A stretch of DNA of 64,000 bases from Flavobacterium ginsengisoli (GCF_029625315.1 NZ_CP121110.1:4492501-4556500); one strand, 5' to 3'; numbered from the stretch's first letter, positions 55,435 to 64,000 are shown. A program made the numbers and translations. Notes: generated from the letters alone by a model not told the origin.

Positions 55435-55596
55435 ATGAGCAAAAGAACATTTCAACCATCGAAAAGAAAAAGAAGAAATAAGCACGGATTTATGGACAGA
55501 ATGGCTTCTGCGAATGGAAGAAAAGTTCTAGCGCGTAGAAGAGCAAAAGGAAGACATAAATTAACTGTTTCTAGCGAGCCTAGACACAAAAAATAA
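55435..55596 (+). CDS. rpmH: Ribosomal protein L34
   Basis: 53 residues: [19 protein letters not shown] then [20 protein letters not shown], the universally conserved L34 signature with the Arg/Lys-rich body; the six-residue extra tail (SSEPRHKK) is a little longer than the E. coli form. Its own promoter and terminator make it a single unit upstream of carB. Confidence 0.97.
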
Positions 55597-55615
55597 TGTT
55601 TGTATAAACATACAT

Positions 55616-55648
55616 AAGGCGATTACTTTTTTAGTATCGCCTTTTTTT
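55616..55648 (+). terminator. Terminator of rpmH
   Basis: Stem AAGGCGAT/ATCGCCTT (55616-55623 with 55636-55643) with T-run after. Confidence 0.85.
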
Positions 55649-55741
55649 ATACCTTGTCGGTAAAAATTTTCTCAACTTTCTAGTTTTTAACGCACTAGAA
55701 CAGTTTTTTAAAATCGTAAATAACTACACAATACATACAAA

Positions 55742-58597
55742 ATGCCTAAAGACACATCAATAAAATCAGTTTTAATTATAGGTTCAGGACCTATTGTTAT
55801 TGGCCAAGCTTGCGAATTCGATTATGCGGGATCTCAATCTGCACGCTCGATTCGTGAAGAAGGAATTGAGGTTATCTTGATTAACTCGAATCCAGCGACG
55901 ATTATGACCGACCCATCTATGGCCGATCATATTTATTTGAAACCTTTAACGACAAAATCGATTATTGAAATTCTTAAGGAACATCCACAAATTGATGCAG
56001 TTTTGCCAACAATGGGAGGACAAACTGCTTTGAACTTGTGTTTGGAAGCTGAGGAAAAAGGAATCTGGCAAGATTTCGGAGTGAGATTAATCGGTGTTGA
56101 TGTAAATGCTATTAATATTACTGAAGACAGGGAACAGTTTAAACAGCTTTTAGAAAGAATTAATGTGCCAACTGCACCTGCAAAAACAGCTACTTCTTAC
56201 CTTGAAGGAAAAGAAATTGCTCAGGAATTTGGTTTCCCGCTTGTAATTCGTCCTTCGTTTACATTAGGAGGAACTGGAGCAGCTGTGGTTTACAAAAAAG
56301 AAGATTTTGATGAGCTTTTAACTCGTGGACTAGAAGCTTCTCCAATTCACGAAGTTTTAATTGATAAAGCTTTGATGGGATGGAAAGAGTACGAATTAGA
56401 GCTTTTAAGAGATAAAAATGACAACGTTGTAATTATCTGTTCTATCGAAAATATGGACCCAATGGGAATTCATACTGGAGATTCTATCACGGTAGCACCA
56501 GCGATGACATTATCTGATACAACTTTCCAAAAATTACGTGACTACGCTATCTTAATGATGAGAAGTATCGGAAATTTTGCTGGAGGATGTAACGTACAAT
56601 TCGCAGTTTCACCAGACGAAAAAGAAGATATCGTAGCAATCGAAATTAACCCTCGTGTATCTCGTTCTTCTGCATTAGCATCAAAAGCGACTGGATATCC
56701 AATTGCTAAAATTGCTTCTAAACTAGCTTTAGGATACAATTTAGATGAATTGCAAAACCAAATTACAAAATCGACTTCGGCTCTTTTCGAACCAACTTTA
56801 GATTATGTAATCGTAAAAATACCACGTTGGAACTTCGATAAATTTGAAGGTTCAGACAGAACTTTAGGTCTTCAGATGAAATCTGTAGGTGAGGTTATGG
56901 GAATTGGACGTTCTTTCCAAGAAGCACTTCATAAAGCAACTCAATCTTTAGAGATTAAGAGAAATGGTTTAGGTGCTGACGGAAAAGGATACAAAAATTA
57001 CGAACAAATTATCGAAAAACTAACTTATGCAAGTTGGGATCGTGTATTCGTAATCTACGATGCAATTGCAATGGGTATTCCATTAAGCACAATTCACGAA
57101 ATTACAAGAATCGACATGTGGTTCTTGAAGCAATACGAAGAGCTTTATACTTTAGAAAAAGAAATCTCAAACTACAAAGTTTCTGATCTTCCAAAAGAAT
57201 TATTACTTGAGGCAAAACAAAAAGGTTTTGCAGATAGACAAATCGCTCACATGATGAGTTGTTTAGAAAGTGAAGTGCACACTTTACGTATGAACATGAA
57301 CATCAACCGTGTATTCAAATTGGTTGATACGTGTGCGGCTGAGTTTAAAGCTAAAACACCATATTACTACTCAACTTTTGAGGCAGAAATCGAAAAAGCA
57401 AATGGAGAGCGTTATGTAGATAACGAAAGTATCCTGACAGATAAAAAGAAAGTAATCGTTCTAGGTTCTGGACCAAACAGAATTGGACAAGGAATTGAGT
57501 TTGATTATTCTTGTGTACACGGAGTTTTAGTCGCAAAAGAATGCGGTTACGAAACAATCATGATCAACTGTAATCCTGAAACGGTTTCTACAGACTTTGA
57601 CACAGCTGATAAATTATACTTCGAGCCAGTTTTCTGGGAGCATATTTATGACATCATCCAACACGAAAAACCAGAAGGTGTAATTGTACAGTTAGGTGGC
57701 CAAACAGCTCTTAAATTAGCAGATAAATTATCTAAATACGGAGTGAAAATCATCGGAACTAGTTTTGATGCACTTGACTTAGCAGAAGACAGAGGAAGAT
57801 TCTCAGATTTATTGACTGAATTAAATATTCCTTTCCCAAGATTCGGAATCGCTGAAACGGCTGATGAAGCTTCGAAATTGGCTGATACTTTAGATTTCCC
57901 ACTTTTAATTCGTCCTTCTTATGTATTAGGAGGTCAGGGAATGAAAATTGTAATCAACAAAAAAGAGCTTGAAGAGCACGTTATCGATTTGTTGAAAGCA
58001 ATTCCAGGAAACAAATTATTACTAGATCACTACTTAGCTGGAGCAATCGAAGCTGAAGCTGATGCAATCTGTGATGCTGATGGAAATGTTTACATCATCG
58101 GAATTATGGAGCACATTGAGCCTTGTGGAGTTCACTCTGGAGATAGTAACGCAACATTGCCTCCTTTTAACTTAGGAGAATTTGTAATGCAACAAATTAA
58201 AGATCATACGCATAAAATTGCTAGAGCTTTAAAAACTGTAGGTTTAATCAATATTCAGTTTGCGATTAAAGATGATACAGTTTACATCATCGAGGCAAAT
58301 CCAAGAGCTTCAAGAACGGTTCCGTTTATTGCAAAAGCTTACGGAGAGCCTTATGTAAACTACGCTACAAAAGTAATGTTAGGTCACAATAAAGTAACTG
58401 ACTTTGATTTCAATCCACAATTAAAAGGATACGCAATCAAACAACCAGTTTTCTCTTTCAGCAAATTCCCGAACGTAAACAAAGCGTTAGGACCAGAAAT
58501 GAAATCGACAGGAGAAAGCATCTTGTTTATTGATGACTTAAAAGACGATCAATTCTACGAATTGTACTCTAGAAGAAAAATGTATTTGAGTAAATAA
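55742..58597 (+). CDS. carB: Carbamoyl-phosphate synthase large subunit, short form
   Basis: 951 residues. Two homologous ATP-grasp halves, beginning VLIIGSGPIVIGQACEFDYA and VIVLGSGPNRIGQGIEFDYS, with RPSFTLGGTGAAVV and RPSYVLGGQGMKIV lid loops and EINPRVSRSSALASKATG/EANPRASRTVPFIAKAYG metal-phosphate motifs. The two catalytic steps (carboxyphosphate, carbamate kinase) are thus intact. The protein ends at YSRRKMYLSK; the ~130-residue C-terminal MGS-like allosteric domain of E. coli CarB is missing. It supplies carbamoyl phosphate for pyrimidine and arginine synthesis. carA is not in the window. Confidence 0.95.
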   Translation: MPKDTSIKSVLIIGSGPIVIGQACEFDYAGSQSARSIREEGIEVILINSNPATIMTDPSMADHIYLKPLTTKSIIEILKEHPQIDAVLPTMGGQTALNLCLEAEEKGIWQDFGVRLIGVDVNAINITEDREQFKQLLERINVPTAPAKTATSYLEGKEIAQEFGFPLVIRPSFTLGGTGAAVVYKKEDFDELLTRGLEASPIHEVLIDKALMGWKEYELELLRDKNDNVVIICSIENMDPMGIHTGDSITVAPAMTLSDTTFQKLRDYAILMMRSIGNFAGGCNVQFAVSPDEKEDIVAIEINPRVSRSSALASKATGYPIAKIASKLALGYNLDELQNQITKSTSALFEPTLDYVIVKIPRWNFDKFEGSDRTLGLQMKSVGEVMGIGRSFQEALHKATQSLEIKRNGLGADGKGYKNYEQIIEKLTYASWDRVFVIYDAIAMGIPLSTIHEITRIDMWFLKQYEELYTLEKEISNYKVSDLPKELLLEAKQKGFADRQIAHMMSCLESEVHTLRMNMNINRVFKLVDTCAAEFKAKTPYYYSTFEAEIEKANGERYVDNESILTDKKKVIVLGSGPNRIGQGIEFDYSCVHGVLVAKECGYETIMINCNPETVSTDFDTADKLYFEPVFWEHIYDIIQHEKPEGVIVQLGGQTALKLADKLSKYGVKIIGTSFDALDLAEDRGRFSDLLTELNIPFPRFGIAETADEASKLADTLDFPLLIRPSYVLGGQGMKIVINKKELEEHVIDLLKAIPGNKLLLDHYLAGAIEAEADAICDADGNVYIIGIMEHIEPCGVHSGDSNATLPPFNLGEFVMQQIKDHTHKIARALKTVGLINIQFAIKDDTVYIIEANPRASRTVPFIAKAYGEPYVNYATKVMLGHNKVTDFDFNPQLKGYAIKQPVFSFSKFPNVNKALGPEMKSTGESILFIDDLKDDQFYELYSRRKMYLSK

Positions 58598-58620
58598 TCT
58601 CAGATTTTAATATAAAAGAA

Positions 58621-58650
58621 AAGCTCCAATGAAAATTGGAGCTTTTTTTG
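58621..58650 (+). terminator. Terminator of carB
   Basis: Perfect 10-bp stem (58621-58630 with 58635-58644), GAAA loop, seven T after. Confidence 0.9.
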
Positions 58651-58664
58651 TTTTATACGTTTTG

Positions 58665-58882
58665 ATGTTCCGTAGGAACATTTTGTTGGTAGTAGAAATA
58701 TTGTGTTGTTGTCGTTGTTACGTTCCGTAGGAACGTAAATAGTGCTATTAGCTGTTTTTTTTCTACCGATGAGACATTCCTACGGAATGAAAGCTAGATA
58801 TAAAAATACAAAGTTAAAGTTGTGTTTCATTAAAAGGATAAAATAACAAAGGGGCTGTCTCAGTATTTGAAGCAGCCCCTTT
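58665..58882 (-). repeat. Composite palindromic element, copy 2 (inverted)
   Basis: From left: ATGTTCCGTAGGAACAT (58665-58681), GGTAGTAGAAA, a perfect TTACGTTCC-GTA-GGAACGTAA palindrome (58718-58738), TTTTTTTCTACCGAT and CATTCCTACGGAATG (58775-58789), then the hairpin AAAGGGGCTG/CAGCCCCTTT (58848-58857 with 58873-58882), which can terminate the YiaA/B gene. Read on the minus strand it has the same part order as copy 1, but only one central palindrome. With the carB terminator it fills the 304-base gap before the next gene. Confidence 0.83.
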
Positions 58883-58901
58883 AGTATTTTAATTATAAAT
58901 C

Positions 58902-59300
58902 CTATTCGTTTTGATTAAAGTTCATGTTGTCTCTTGTATTTTTTTGTACTGAAATAGCACCAAATAATGCTAGTAGAAAGGCAAAGGCATAAAAACCTTT
59001 TTCGCTTGGAAGAATCGTTGCATTCCATAATCCAACAACTAGAAGAACGATTGATAATAATGTTCCAAACCAGCAGATTCCGTAATAAATATCAGTAACA
59101 GGAAGTTTTTCTAATCGATCTCTTACGCTTTTTTGTAAAGAGACAACGGCAAAAAGTCCGAACATTAAAACAGTGAAATAATATCCTTTTTCGTTTAAAA
59201 GCATTTCAGCTCTGGCAAGTCCAACAATAAAGCCAACTGTTCCTGCTCCAAGGGCAACCCAAGATGCCGCGATAAAGGCATTTGATGTTTTTTGTATCAT
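58902..59300 (-). CDS. YiaA/YiaB inner-membrane family protein
   Basis: 132 residues, four membrane helices in two repeated pairs: FIAASWVALGAGTVGFIVGL, YYFTVLMFGLFAVVSLQK (then VRDRLEKL), WFGTLLSIVLLVVGLWNA, FYAFAFLLALFGAISVQKN (then TRDNM). The duplicated ...SLQKSVRD / ...SVQKNTRD signature is that of YiaA/YiaB proteins. Function unknown. Confidence 0.92.
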   Translation of the reverse strand: MIQKTSNAFIAASWVALGAGTVGFIVGLARAEMLLNEKGYYFTVLMFGLFAVVSLQKSVRDRLEKLPVTDIYYGICWFGTLLSIVLLVVGLWNATILPSEKGFYAFAFLLALFGAISVQKNTRDNMNFNQNE

Positions 59301-59402
59301 AATTTATTATTTTGGTAAGAAGCAAATATAATTAAATTAGATTCAGGACAAAACAAATAGCAATTGTTTTGTTCAGTAAAATCTCTCAAATAAGCAAAAA
59401 GA

Positions 59403-59426
59403 AAAAGCTCCAATTATGGAGCTTTT
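59403..59426 (-). terminator. Terminator of the sigma/DUF4252 operon
   Basis: 10-bp perfect stem (59403-59412 with 59417-59426), 4-base loop, T-run on the minus strand. Confidence 0.85.
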
Positions 59427-59449
59427 CTCATTTAAAAAGTAAGATGTTT

Positions 59450-59989
59450 TTATTTTTTAAGCAATTGTTCTAAAGGTTTTAACTGTTCCATGTCTATTTT
59501 AGATTTCTGTAAAACAGACATTAAAGTCATAATGTTATTTGGATTCATATTTTCGCCTAAAACACGAACTACTGCAAAGCCATTTTCTTTTCTGTTGGCG
59601 AAAATAACAAACTCTTTAATATTGTCATCACTTCCAACATAGCTTACAGTAGCACCATCTTTGCCGGAACCAATTTTCATTAATTCTTGATATTTCGGAT
59701 CTTTTAATATGGCTTTTACTTTGTTTCTTTCTGTTTCAAATTCTGCCTGATTGTTTTGGTCGGCTTTAAAAGCGAGAATATTCATTTTGTCAAATGAGTT
59801 TAAAGCTTTACTTTGTTCTGCTGATAAAGACGTTTGATCAACATTTAGAATAGTTGGCGAAACATCTAATGCTATGAAATCTTTTTTCTCCGAATTCTCA
59901 ACAAAATATTTTTGTAATGTTGGTTCAGAATTACAGCTTCCTAATGTTAGGAGAGCTGTAACTGCTATGATGAAAATATTTGTTCTCAT
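59450..59989 (-). CDS. DUF4252 lipoprotein
   Basis: 179 residues with lipoprotein signal ending LLTLGSC. LTLGSCNSEPTLQKYFVENS and VLGENMNPNNIMTLMSVLQ are typical of DUF4252, a Bacteroidota-specific envelope family. It follows the first DUF4252 gene with a one-base gap, so the two are paralogues in one operon, the other being a soluble exported form. Function unknown. Confidence 0.86.
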   Translation of the reverse strand: MRTNIFIIAVTALLTLGSCNSEPTLQKYFVENSEKKDFIALDVSPTILNVDQTSLSAEQSKALNSFDKMNILAFKADQNNQAEFETERNKVKAILKDPKYQELMKIGSGKDGATVSYVGSDDNIKEFVIFANRKENGFAVVRVLGENMNPNNIMTLMSVLQKSKIDMEQLKPLEQLLKK

Positions 59990-59990
59990 G

Positions 59991-60518
59991 TTATTTTTTG
60001 CCTTTAGAAGCTTTCTTTAAGTCTGTTCCTCCAGGAAGTTGCATTTTATCTGTTAATACTGAAATTTCGTTTAAATCAAAATTACCAGTTAAAGATAATA
60101 AAACAGTTTCATCGTTTTTTGCACCGTCAACATACATTAAAAGCTCTTTTATTTGAGTGTCTGTAGCTCCAGATTTTACCATTATTCTAACGTTTTTCCC
60201 GCTATCATTTACACGCATTAATTCTTCTAAACCAGCAGTTTTTACATACTTATCGGCAGTAGCTTTCATATCGGCTTCGATTTTTGGGTTTTTAGTGGTA
60301 AAGACTTTTAAGTAATCTAACTTTTTGATTAGAGCAATATATTGTTGCGTCTCTTTATCAGAAGCGTCAACTTTTACTTTACTCATTAAATCAAACATTT
60401 TTTTATTTACAATTACCGAAGTCACATCATCTTGACCGTCAAATTTGTCAAAAGCACCTTGTGCGTAAAAAGTTGTGGTAACAAATGCGAATACTAAAGT
60501 TATAATGAAATTTTTCAT
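59991..60518 (-). CDS. DUF4252 secreted protein
   Basis: 175 residues: signal peptide MKNFIITLVFAFVTTTFYAQ (no lipobox), then DDVTSVIVNKKMFDLMSKVK and KVFTTKNPKIEADMKATADKY, matching its downstream DUF4252 neighbour. It lies 17 bases downstream of the anti-sigma gene. Such DUF4252 pairs under an ECF sigma/anti-sigma are common in Flavobacteriia; they may be outputs or sensors of the stress signal, unproven. Confidence 0.86.
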   Translation of the reverse strand: MKNFIITLVFAFVTTTFYAQGAFDKFDGQDDVTSVIVNKKMFDLMSKVKVDASDKETQQYIALIKKLDYLKVFTTKNPKIEADMKATADKYVKTAGLEELMRVNDSGKNVRIMVKSGATDTQIKELLMYVDGAKNDETVLLSLTGNFDLNEISVLTDKMQLPGGTDLKKASKGKK

Positions 60519-60535
60519 GACAATTTTTTGTTTAA

Positions 60536-60998
60536 TTACTGTTTAAAAATTTTGTTTTTTGATTGTTCATATTCGTTAATGTATTGCACACTTTCAATAC
60601 CTACATTAACATGTGTTGATAATAAGGCCAAAGCTTTTTGCGTAGCTTTCAAGGCTTCTTCAGGATTGTTATAGGTTCCTAATTCTGTTTGCGAAGCTAC
60701 TGCAGTTGTATCTTTTTGCTCGCTCATAAAAAAGTAGGTTCCAATTCCTAGCAAAACAACAACTGATGCCGCAATCGATAACCACGCTACATTGCGTTTC
60801 TTAGATTGTAGTGGAATTTCATACGTTGATTTTTGTTCTTTTGCTTGAGAGAAATAGTTAAACATAGGTTTGTATTGCTCCAAATGCTTGCGCAACATTG
60901 GATGAAGAAAAATATTCTTTTAATTGATTTTCTTCGGCAATAGAAGTTTCTCCCTGAAAGTATTTTTCTAATATCTCTTCTATTTTATTTAGTTCCAT
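60536..60998 (-). CDS. Anti-sigma-like membrane protein, frameshifted
   Basis: Starts MELNKIEEILEKYFQGETSI at 60998. The frame breaks at 60887; removing one base joins SSSNVAQ to HLEQYKPMFNYFSQAKEQK, 153 residues in all. One membrane helix (VAWLSIAASVVVLLGIGTYF) separates a cytoplasmic N-terminal part, where an anti-sigma domain would bind sigma, from a short periplasmic tail. It sits between the ECF sigma gene and the DUF4252 pair. Anti-sigma is inferred from gene order and topology. Confidence 0.75.
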
Positions 60999-61013
60999 AA
61001 AGGTGTGTATTTG

Positions 61014-61493
61014 TCATTGATTCTCTAATTTTTTTCTTGCTCTCGAAAGCGCCACTCGTATTGCCGTTTCGTTCATATTTACGATTTTGGCTATTTCTTC
61101 AAATTCATATTGTTCTACATCTCGAAGCTGAATTAATAATTGCAGTTGTTCTGGCATTTCATTTATAATTTTTTCGACCCATTCTAAACTATCTTGATCT
61201 TCTAGTTTTTTATCCAATTGTGGCTGCCGATCGGTAAAATTGTTATGAACAATCTGCAGATTACTGGCTCTTTTAGATTTTAATTGATCAAGACAATAAT
61301 TTTTGGTCATGGTCATTGCCAATGCTTCGACGCTATTATAGTTCTCTAAATTGTCTTTTTTGTTCCATAATTTTACCATTACTTCCTGAGTTGCATCTTC
61401 TGCTTCTTCAGTACTTGTAAGCAATCTTTTTGCCAGACGAAAAACTTTGTCTTTAAAAGGATTTATTAATTCTATAAATACAACTTGGTTCAT
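61014..61493 (-). CDS. ECF RNA polymerase sigma factor
   Basis: 159 residues. Region 2 (NPFKDKVFRLAKRLLTSTEE, DATQEVMVKLWNKKDNL) and region 4 (INEMPEQLQLLIQLRDVEQY, FEEIAKIVNMNETAIRVALS as the helix-turn-helix) are complete. First gene of the operon sigma - anti-sigma - DUF4252 - DUF4252, divergent from the S41 peptidase. It probably transcribes its own operon. Confidence 0.94.
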   Translation of the reverse strand: MNQVVFIELINPFKDKVFRLAKRLLTSTEEAEDATQEVMVKLWNKKDNLENYNSVEALAMTMTKNYCLDQLKSKRASNLQIVHNNFTDRQPQLDKKLEDQDSLEWVEKIINEMPEQLQLLIQLRDVEQYEFEEIAKIVNMNETAIRVALSRARKKLENQ

Positions 61494-61660
61494 TAATCTG
61501 ATGGTTAATCGTTAGCTTATATATTCAAGACGAGGTGTAATTATATTTGTTACAACAAAAAAGAAAATATTTTTTATATAAAAAAATACTGCTTGATCGA
61601 TGAAGCTAAAACTAAAGATACTACTTTTACGTTATTCATAATATAGATAACCTACACGAT

Positions 61661-63121
61661 ATGAAAACAACTTTAAAGAGCGTTCTTTTTCTCTTTTTAT
61701 TCGCATTTTCCTTGCAATCTTGTGAAGATCAGGATGATGTTGCAGCTCCAGCAGACTTACAGATTAATAATTTTATTTGGAGAGGATTAAATGAAGTCTA
61801 TTTATGGCAACAAGATGTGCCAAATCTAGCCGATGGCCGTAATCTGCAACCCGATTTTAATCAGTTCTTAAGAGGGTATTCTAAGCCCGAAGATTTATTT
61901 GAAGCTTTATTGAACAAACCGGTAAGTAAATATCCAAATGGAGACGCAATTGATCGTTTCAGCTGGATTGTTGAAGATTATACTGTTTTGGAACAGGAAC
62001 TAAGCGGTGTCACAAAAAATAATGGTGTAGATTTTAGATTGAGTCGCGTATCTTCAGGATCGAATGATGTGGTAGGTTTTGTGCGATATATTATTCCAAA
62101 TTCAGATGCTTCGACTAAAGCAATTAAACGCGGTGATTTATTTACAAGTGTGAATGGAGTAAAACTTACTGTTTCTAATTATCAAGATTTATTGTTCAAT
62201 AAGGATAGCTATACGCTAAACTTGGCTGATTATAATGGTAGCGGTTATGTTTTGAACGGAAAATCGGTTGATTTGACAAAAACTGTTTTAGAAGAAAACC
62301 CGATTTTAATTAGCAAAGTGATTCCTTCGGGAGGTCATAAAATAGGTTATTTAATGTATAATGGCTTTTATTCAAGCTATGACGATAAATTAAATCAGGC
62401 TTTTGGCGAATTGAAAACACAAGGAGTTACCGATTTAATTCTAGATCTTCGATATAATGGAGGAGGAGCCGTTCCTTCAGCAATTAGACTTGCTAGTTTG
62501 ATTACAGGGCAATTTGATAATCAGGTTTTTGCTAAAACGCAGTTTAACACAAAGTGGATGAAAGATATGACTGCTGATGATTTAGAAAGTCTGAATTACA
62601 GATTTGTAAATAATATTGATGGTAAAGCTTTAAACAGTTTAAATTTAAGTACGGTTTACATTATTGCCACTGCAAGTACAGCATCTGCAAGTGAATTGGT
62701 TATTAATGGATTAGCACCTTATATTAATGTAGTTCAGATTGGAGAAACTACAACAGGTAAAAATGTTGGTTCGTATACTATTTATGATTCTGAAACTTTG
62801 TTTACTAAAAAAGGAATCAATGCAAATCATAAATATGCAATGCAACCTTTGGTTTTTAAAATCTCAAATTCTGCCGGTTTTGGAGACTATACTCAAGGTT
62901 TACAGCCTACTTATCCGCAGAAAGAATATTTGGATACTTATGGTGTTTTAGGAGAAACATCTGAGCCTTTGCTTAATTTGGCTATTTCAAAAATTACGGG
63001 ATCTACTGCTAAAACAATTTCTAATGATTCTGGACTGGATCTGCCTTATTTAACTGATTCAAAAATCATAAACGGATTAAGACACGGAATGTATTTTCAG
63101 AATGCTCCAAAGAATTTTTAA
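61661..63121 (+). CDS. S41-family (C-terminal processing) peptidase lipoprotein
   Basis: 486 residues. A lipoprotein signal ending FSLQSC is followed by an N-terminal domain (IWRGLNEVYLWQQDVPNLAD), a PDZ-like domain (about 110-190, IPNSDASTKAIKRGDLFTSVNG) and the S41 catalytic core with DLRYNGGGAVPSAIRLAS, nucleophile serine in ATASTASASELVING and the general-base lysine in GETTTGKNVGS. The family cleaves unfolded or tagged proteins in the periplasm. Divergent from the ECF sigma operon, so it may be a stress output (inference). Confidence 0.9.
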   Translation: MKTTLKSVLFLFLFAFSLQSCEDQDDVAAPADLQINNFIWRGLNEVYLWQQDVPNLADGRNLQPDFNQFLRGYSKPEDLFEALLNKPVSKYPNGDAIDRFSWIVEDYTVLEQELSGVTKNNGVDFRLSRVSSGSNDVVGFVRYIIPNSDASTKAIKRGDLFTSVNGVKLTVSNYQDLLFNKDSYTLNLADYNGSGYVLNGKSVDLTKTVLEENPILISKVIPSGGHKIGYLMYNGFYSSYDDKLNQAFGELKTQGVTDLILDLRYNGGGAVPSAIRLASLITGQFDNQVFAKTQFNTKWMKDMTADDLESLNYRFVNNIDGKALNSLNLSTVYIIATASTASASELVINGLAPYINVVQIGETTTGKNVGSYTIYDSETLFTKKGINANHKYAMQPLVFKISNSAGFGDYTQGLQPTYPQKEYLDTYGVLGETSEPLLNLAISKITGSTAKTISNDSGLDLPYLTDSKIINGLRHGMYFQNAPKNF

Positions 63122-63139
63122 TAAAAATCTAATAAATAG

Positions 63140-63167
63140 AAAAGGCTTTCATTTCTGAAAGCCTTTT
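63140..63167. terminator. Bidirectional terminator
   Basis: 11-bp perfect stem (63140-63150 with 63157-63167), 6-base loop, between the convergent S41 and propeller genes. Confidence 0.85.
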
Positions 63168-63201
63168 CCATAAAAAACAAAAACTAATTCTAAGGATAAA
63201 A

Positions 63202-64000
63202 TTAATCGTTAAAGTAGAATCCGTTCGTACCTATTCCAGTAGTCAATTCTTTTTGTAGAGTTCCCGACAAATTGTAGATGTAAGCTTTACTGTCTTGAGT
63301 AAATTTCCCATCAGCAAAGAAAGCACGGTTGTTTTTTACTGCAAATCCGTAAAGGTATCCAATCTCTGGATTAGCTGTAAAAAGCGGAGTAGTAGCTGCT
63401 GTTGTTGCAGAAGTTGTAATTGAATACACAGAGCTTCCTACTGTATAATAAACTTGGTTGTTTTCTATGTCTAAAAACCCAGCAACCCCTTGAGATTCTG
63501 GAATTGTAATTTTAGAAACAGATTTGTCAGAGATTTTAACTTTTATAATTTCGCTACTTTCAGTAAAAGAAGGACGTAAGATAAAAAGAGTTCCATTTTC
63601 TTCTTCAATAGAATCTGAACCAGAACCAATTGTTATTGGAGTTTCTAAAGTTTTTGTGTTCAGATTGTAAATAGAAAGTTTGTCAGTTCCTATTGGATCT
63701 GTAATGTATAATTTTCCGCCTTCTTCTACAATTCTGTTTGCCGTTGTGTTTAATGAAATTTTGGATTCAACAACATTAGTTGCCAAGTTAATTACAGCAA
63801 TATAATCATCTGTAACAGAATCGTATGAATTTGCATTTGTTACATAAGCTTTACCGTCTTTTATAACACCATATCTAGGATTAACTAAGCCGCTGTCAAT
63901 TTTAGTAATTAACTTAAAAGTATAACGATTTACAATGTTTATTACGTTTGATCCGCCAGCAATAATATATGCTTTGTCTCCATCAAAAAAGATATTCTGA
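63202..64000 (-). CDS. YncE/DUF5074-like beta-propeller protein, 5' end outside the window
   Basis: The open frame runs through to the window edge (266 codons seen), and the true start lies beyond 64000. Repeats such as DGDKAYIIAGGSNVINIVNR, VIKDGKAYVTNANSYDSVTD, EEGGKLYITDPIGTDKLSIY and ENNQVYYTVGSSVYSI are the blades of a beta-propeller with a GKAYVTN motif, as in surface YncE/DUF5074 proteins of Bacteroidota, often next to TonB receptors. Role unknown; it may bind a ligand at the cell surface. Confidence 0.8.
   Translation of the reverse strand, partial: QNIFFDGDKAYIIAGGSNVINIVNRYTFKLITKIDSGLVNPRYGVIKDGKAYVTNANSYDSVTDDYIAVINLATNVVESKISLNTTANRIVEEGGKLYITDPIGTDKLSIYNLNTKTLETPITIGSGSDSIEEENGTLFILRPSFTESSEIIKVKISDKSVSKITIPESQGVAGFLDIENNQVYYTVGSSVYSITTSATTAATTPLFTANPEIGYLYGFAVKNNRAFFADGKFTQDSKAYIYNLSGTLQKELTTGIGTNGFYFND

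Overview
The window is a low-GC chromosomal segment of a member of the Bacteroidota, most likely Flavobacterium or a close relative. The evidence is SusC-type TonB receptors with STN or carboxypeptidase-like N-terminal domains, DUF4249/DUF5686/DUF4290/DUF4252/DUF4199 proteins, promoters of the Bacteroidota form (TTG, about 19 bases, TAnnTTTG), a general lack of strong Shine-Dalgarno sites, and the 6S RNA placed between zapA and rny. No prophage, CRISPR array, insertion sequence or secondary-metabolite cluster was seen; most genes are housekeeping or envelope genes.

Layout. 1-7.4 kb: an AraC regulator divergent from a secreted flavodoxin-RidA fusion, then a cell-surface signalling and import locus on the minus strand (ECF sigma, small HMA-like protein, FecR, STN-TonB receptor, DUF4249 lipoprotein). 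7.7-13.8 kb: small-molecule enzymes and regulators (amidotransferase, GNAT, MocR regulator, ACT protein, tRNA-Met, START-like protein, class IV aminotransferase, YqgE). 13.9-19.6 kb: HU, fmt, recQ, a P-loop kinase-like protein, a structured RNA-like element and a secreted hydrolase. 20-30 kb: DUF493-DUF4290-murA, a cation efflux protein, DUF5686, aroQ, three small outer-membrane barrels, xerD. 30-38.6 kb: PAS histidine kinase, rny, 6S RNA, zapA and a coiled-coil partner, an M23 peptidase coupled to a TonB receptor. 38.7-50 kb: an EF-hand-loop lipoprotein, DUF2971, an MsbA-like exporter, phosphohexomutase, a dolichol-phosphate-type glycosyltransferase, rpmE2, a GlmU-like protein, PepSY-like protein, ABC-F. 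50-64 kb: porin plus SLC13 transporter, rpmH, carB, YiaA/B, an ECF sigma/anti-sigma/DUF4252 operon divergent from an S41 peptidase, and a partial beta-propeller protein.

Two patterns run across the window. First, twelve genes, several of them core genes (recQ, rny, the MsbA-like exporter), are each broken by exactly one inserted or deleted base; correcting one base restores a full-length family member each time. Most deletions are in homopolymers, and three insertions share the same 8-mer (TGCGAGCA), so I read these as uncorrected sequencing errors rather than pseudogenes and report the joined genes. Second, the intergenic spaces are filled with several families of palindromic repeats, often nested inside one another. 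These include two copies, in opposite orientation, of a composite element built around GTTCCGTAGGAAC, a REP-like 27-bp inverted repeat, (C)CACAGATTA palindromes, CTAAG tracts and a 38-bp inverted repeat that encloses the PepSY-like gene.

The least explained items are the composite palindromic element, the structured element at about 17.95-18.09 kb (possibly the flavo-1 RNA class), and the secreted flavodoxin-RidA fusion.
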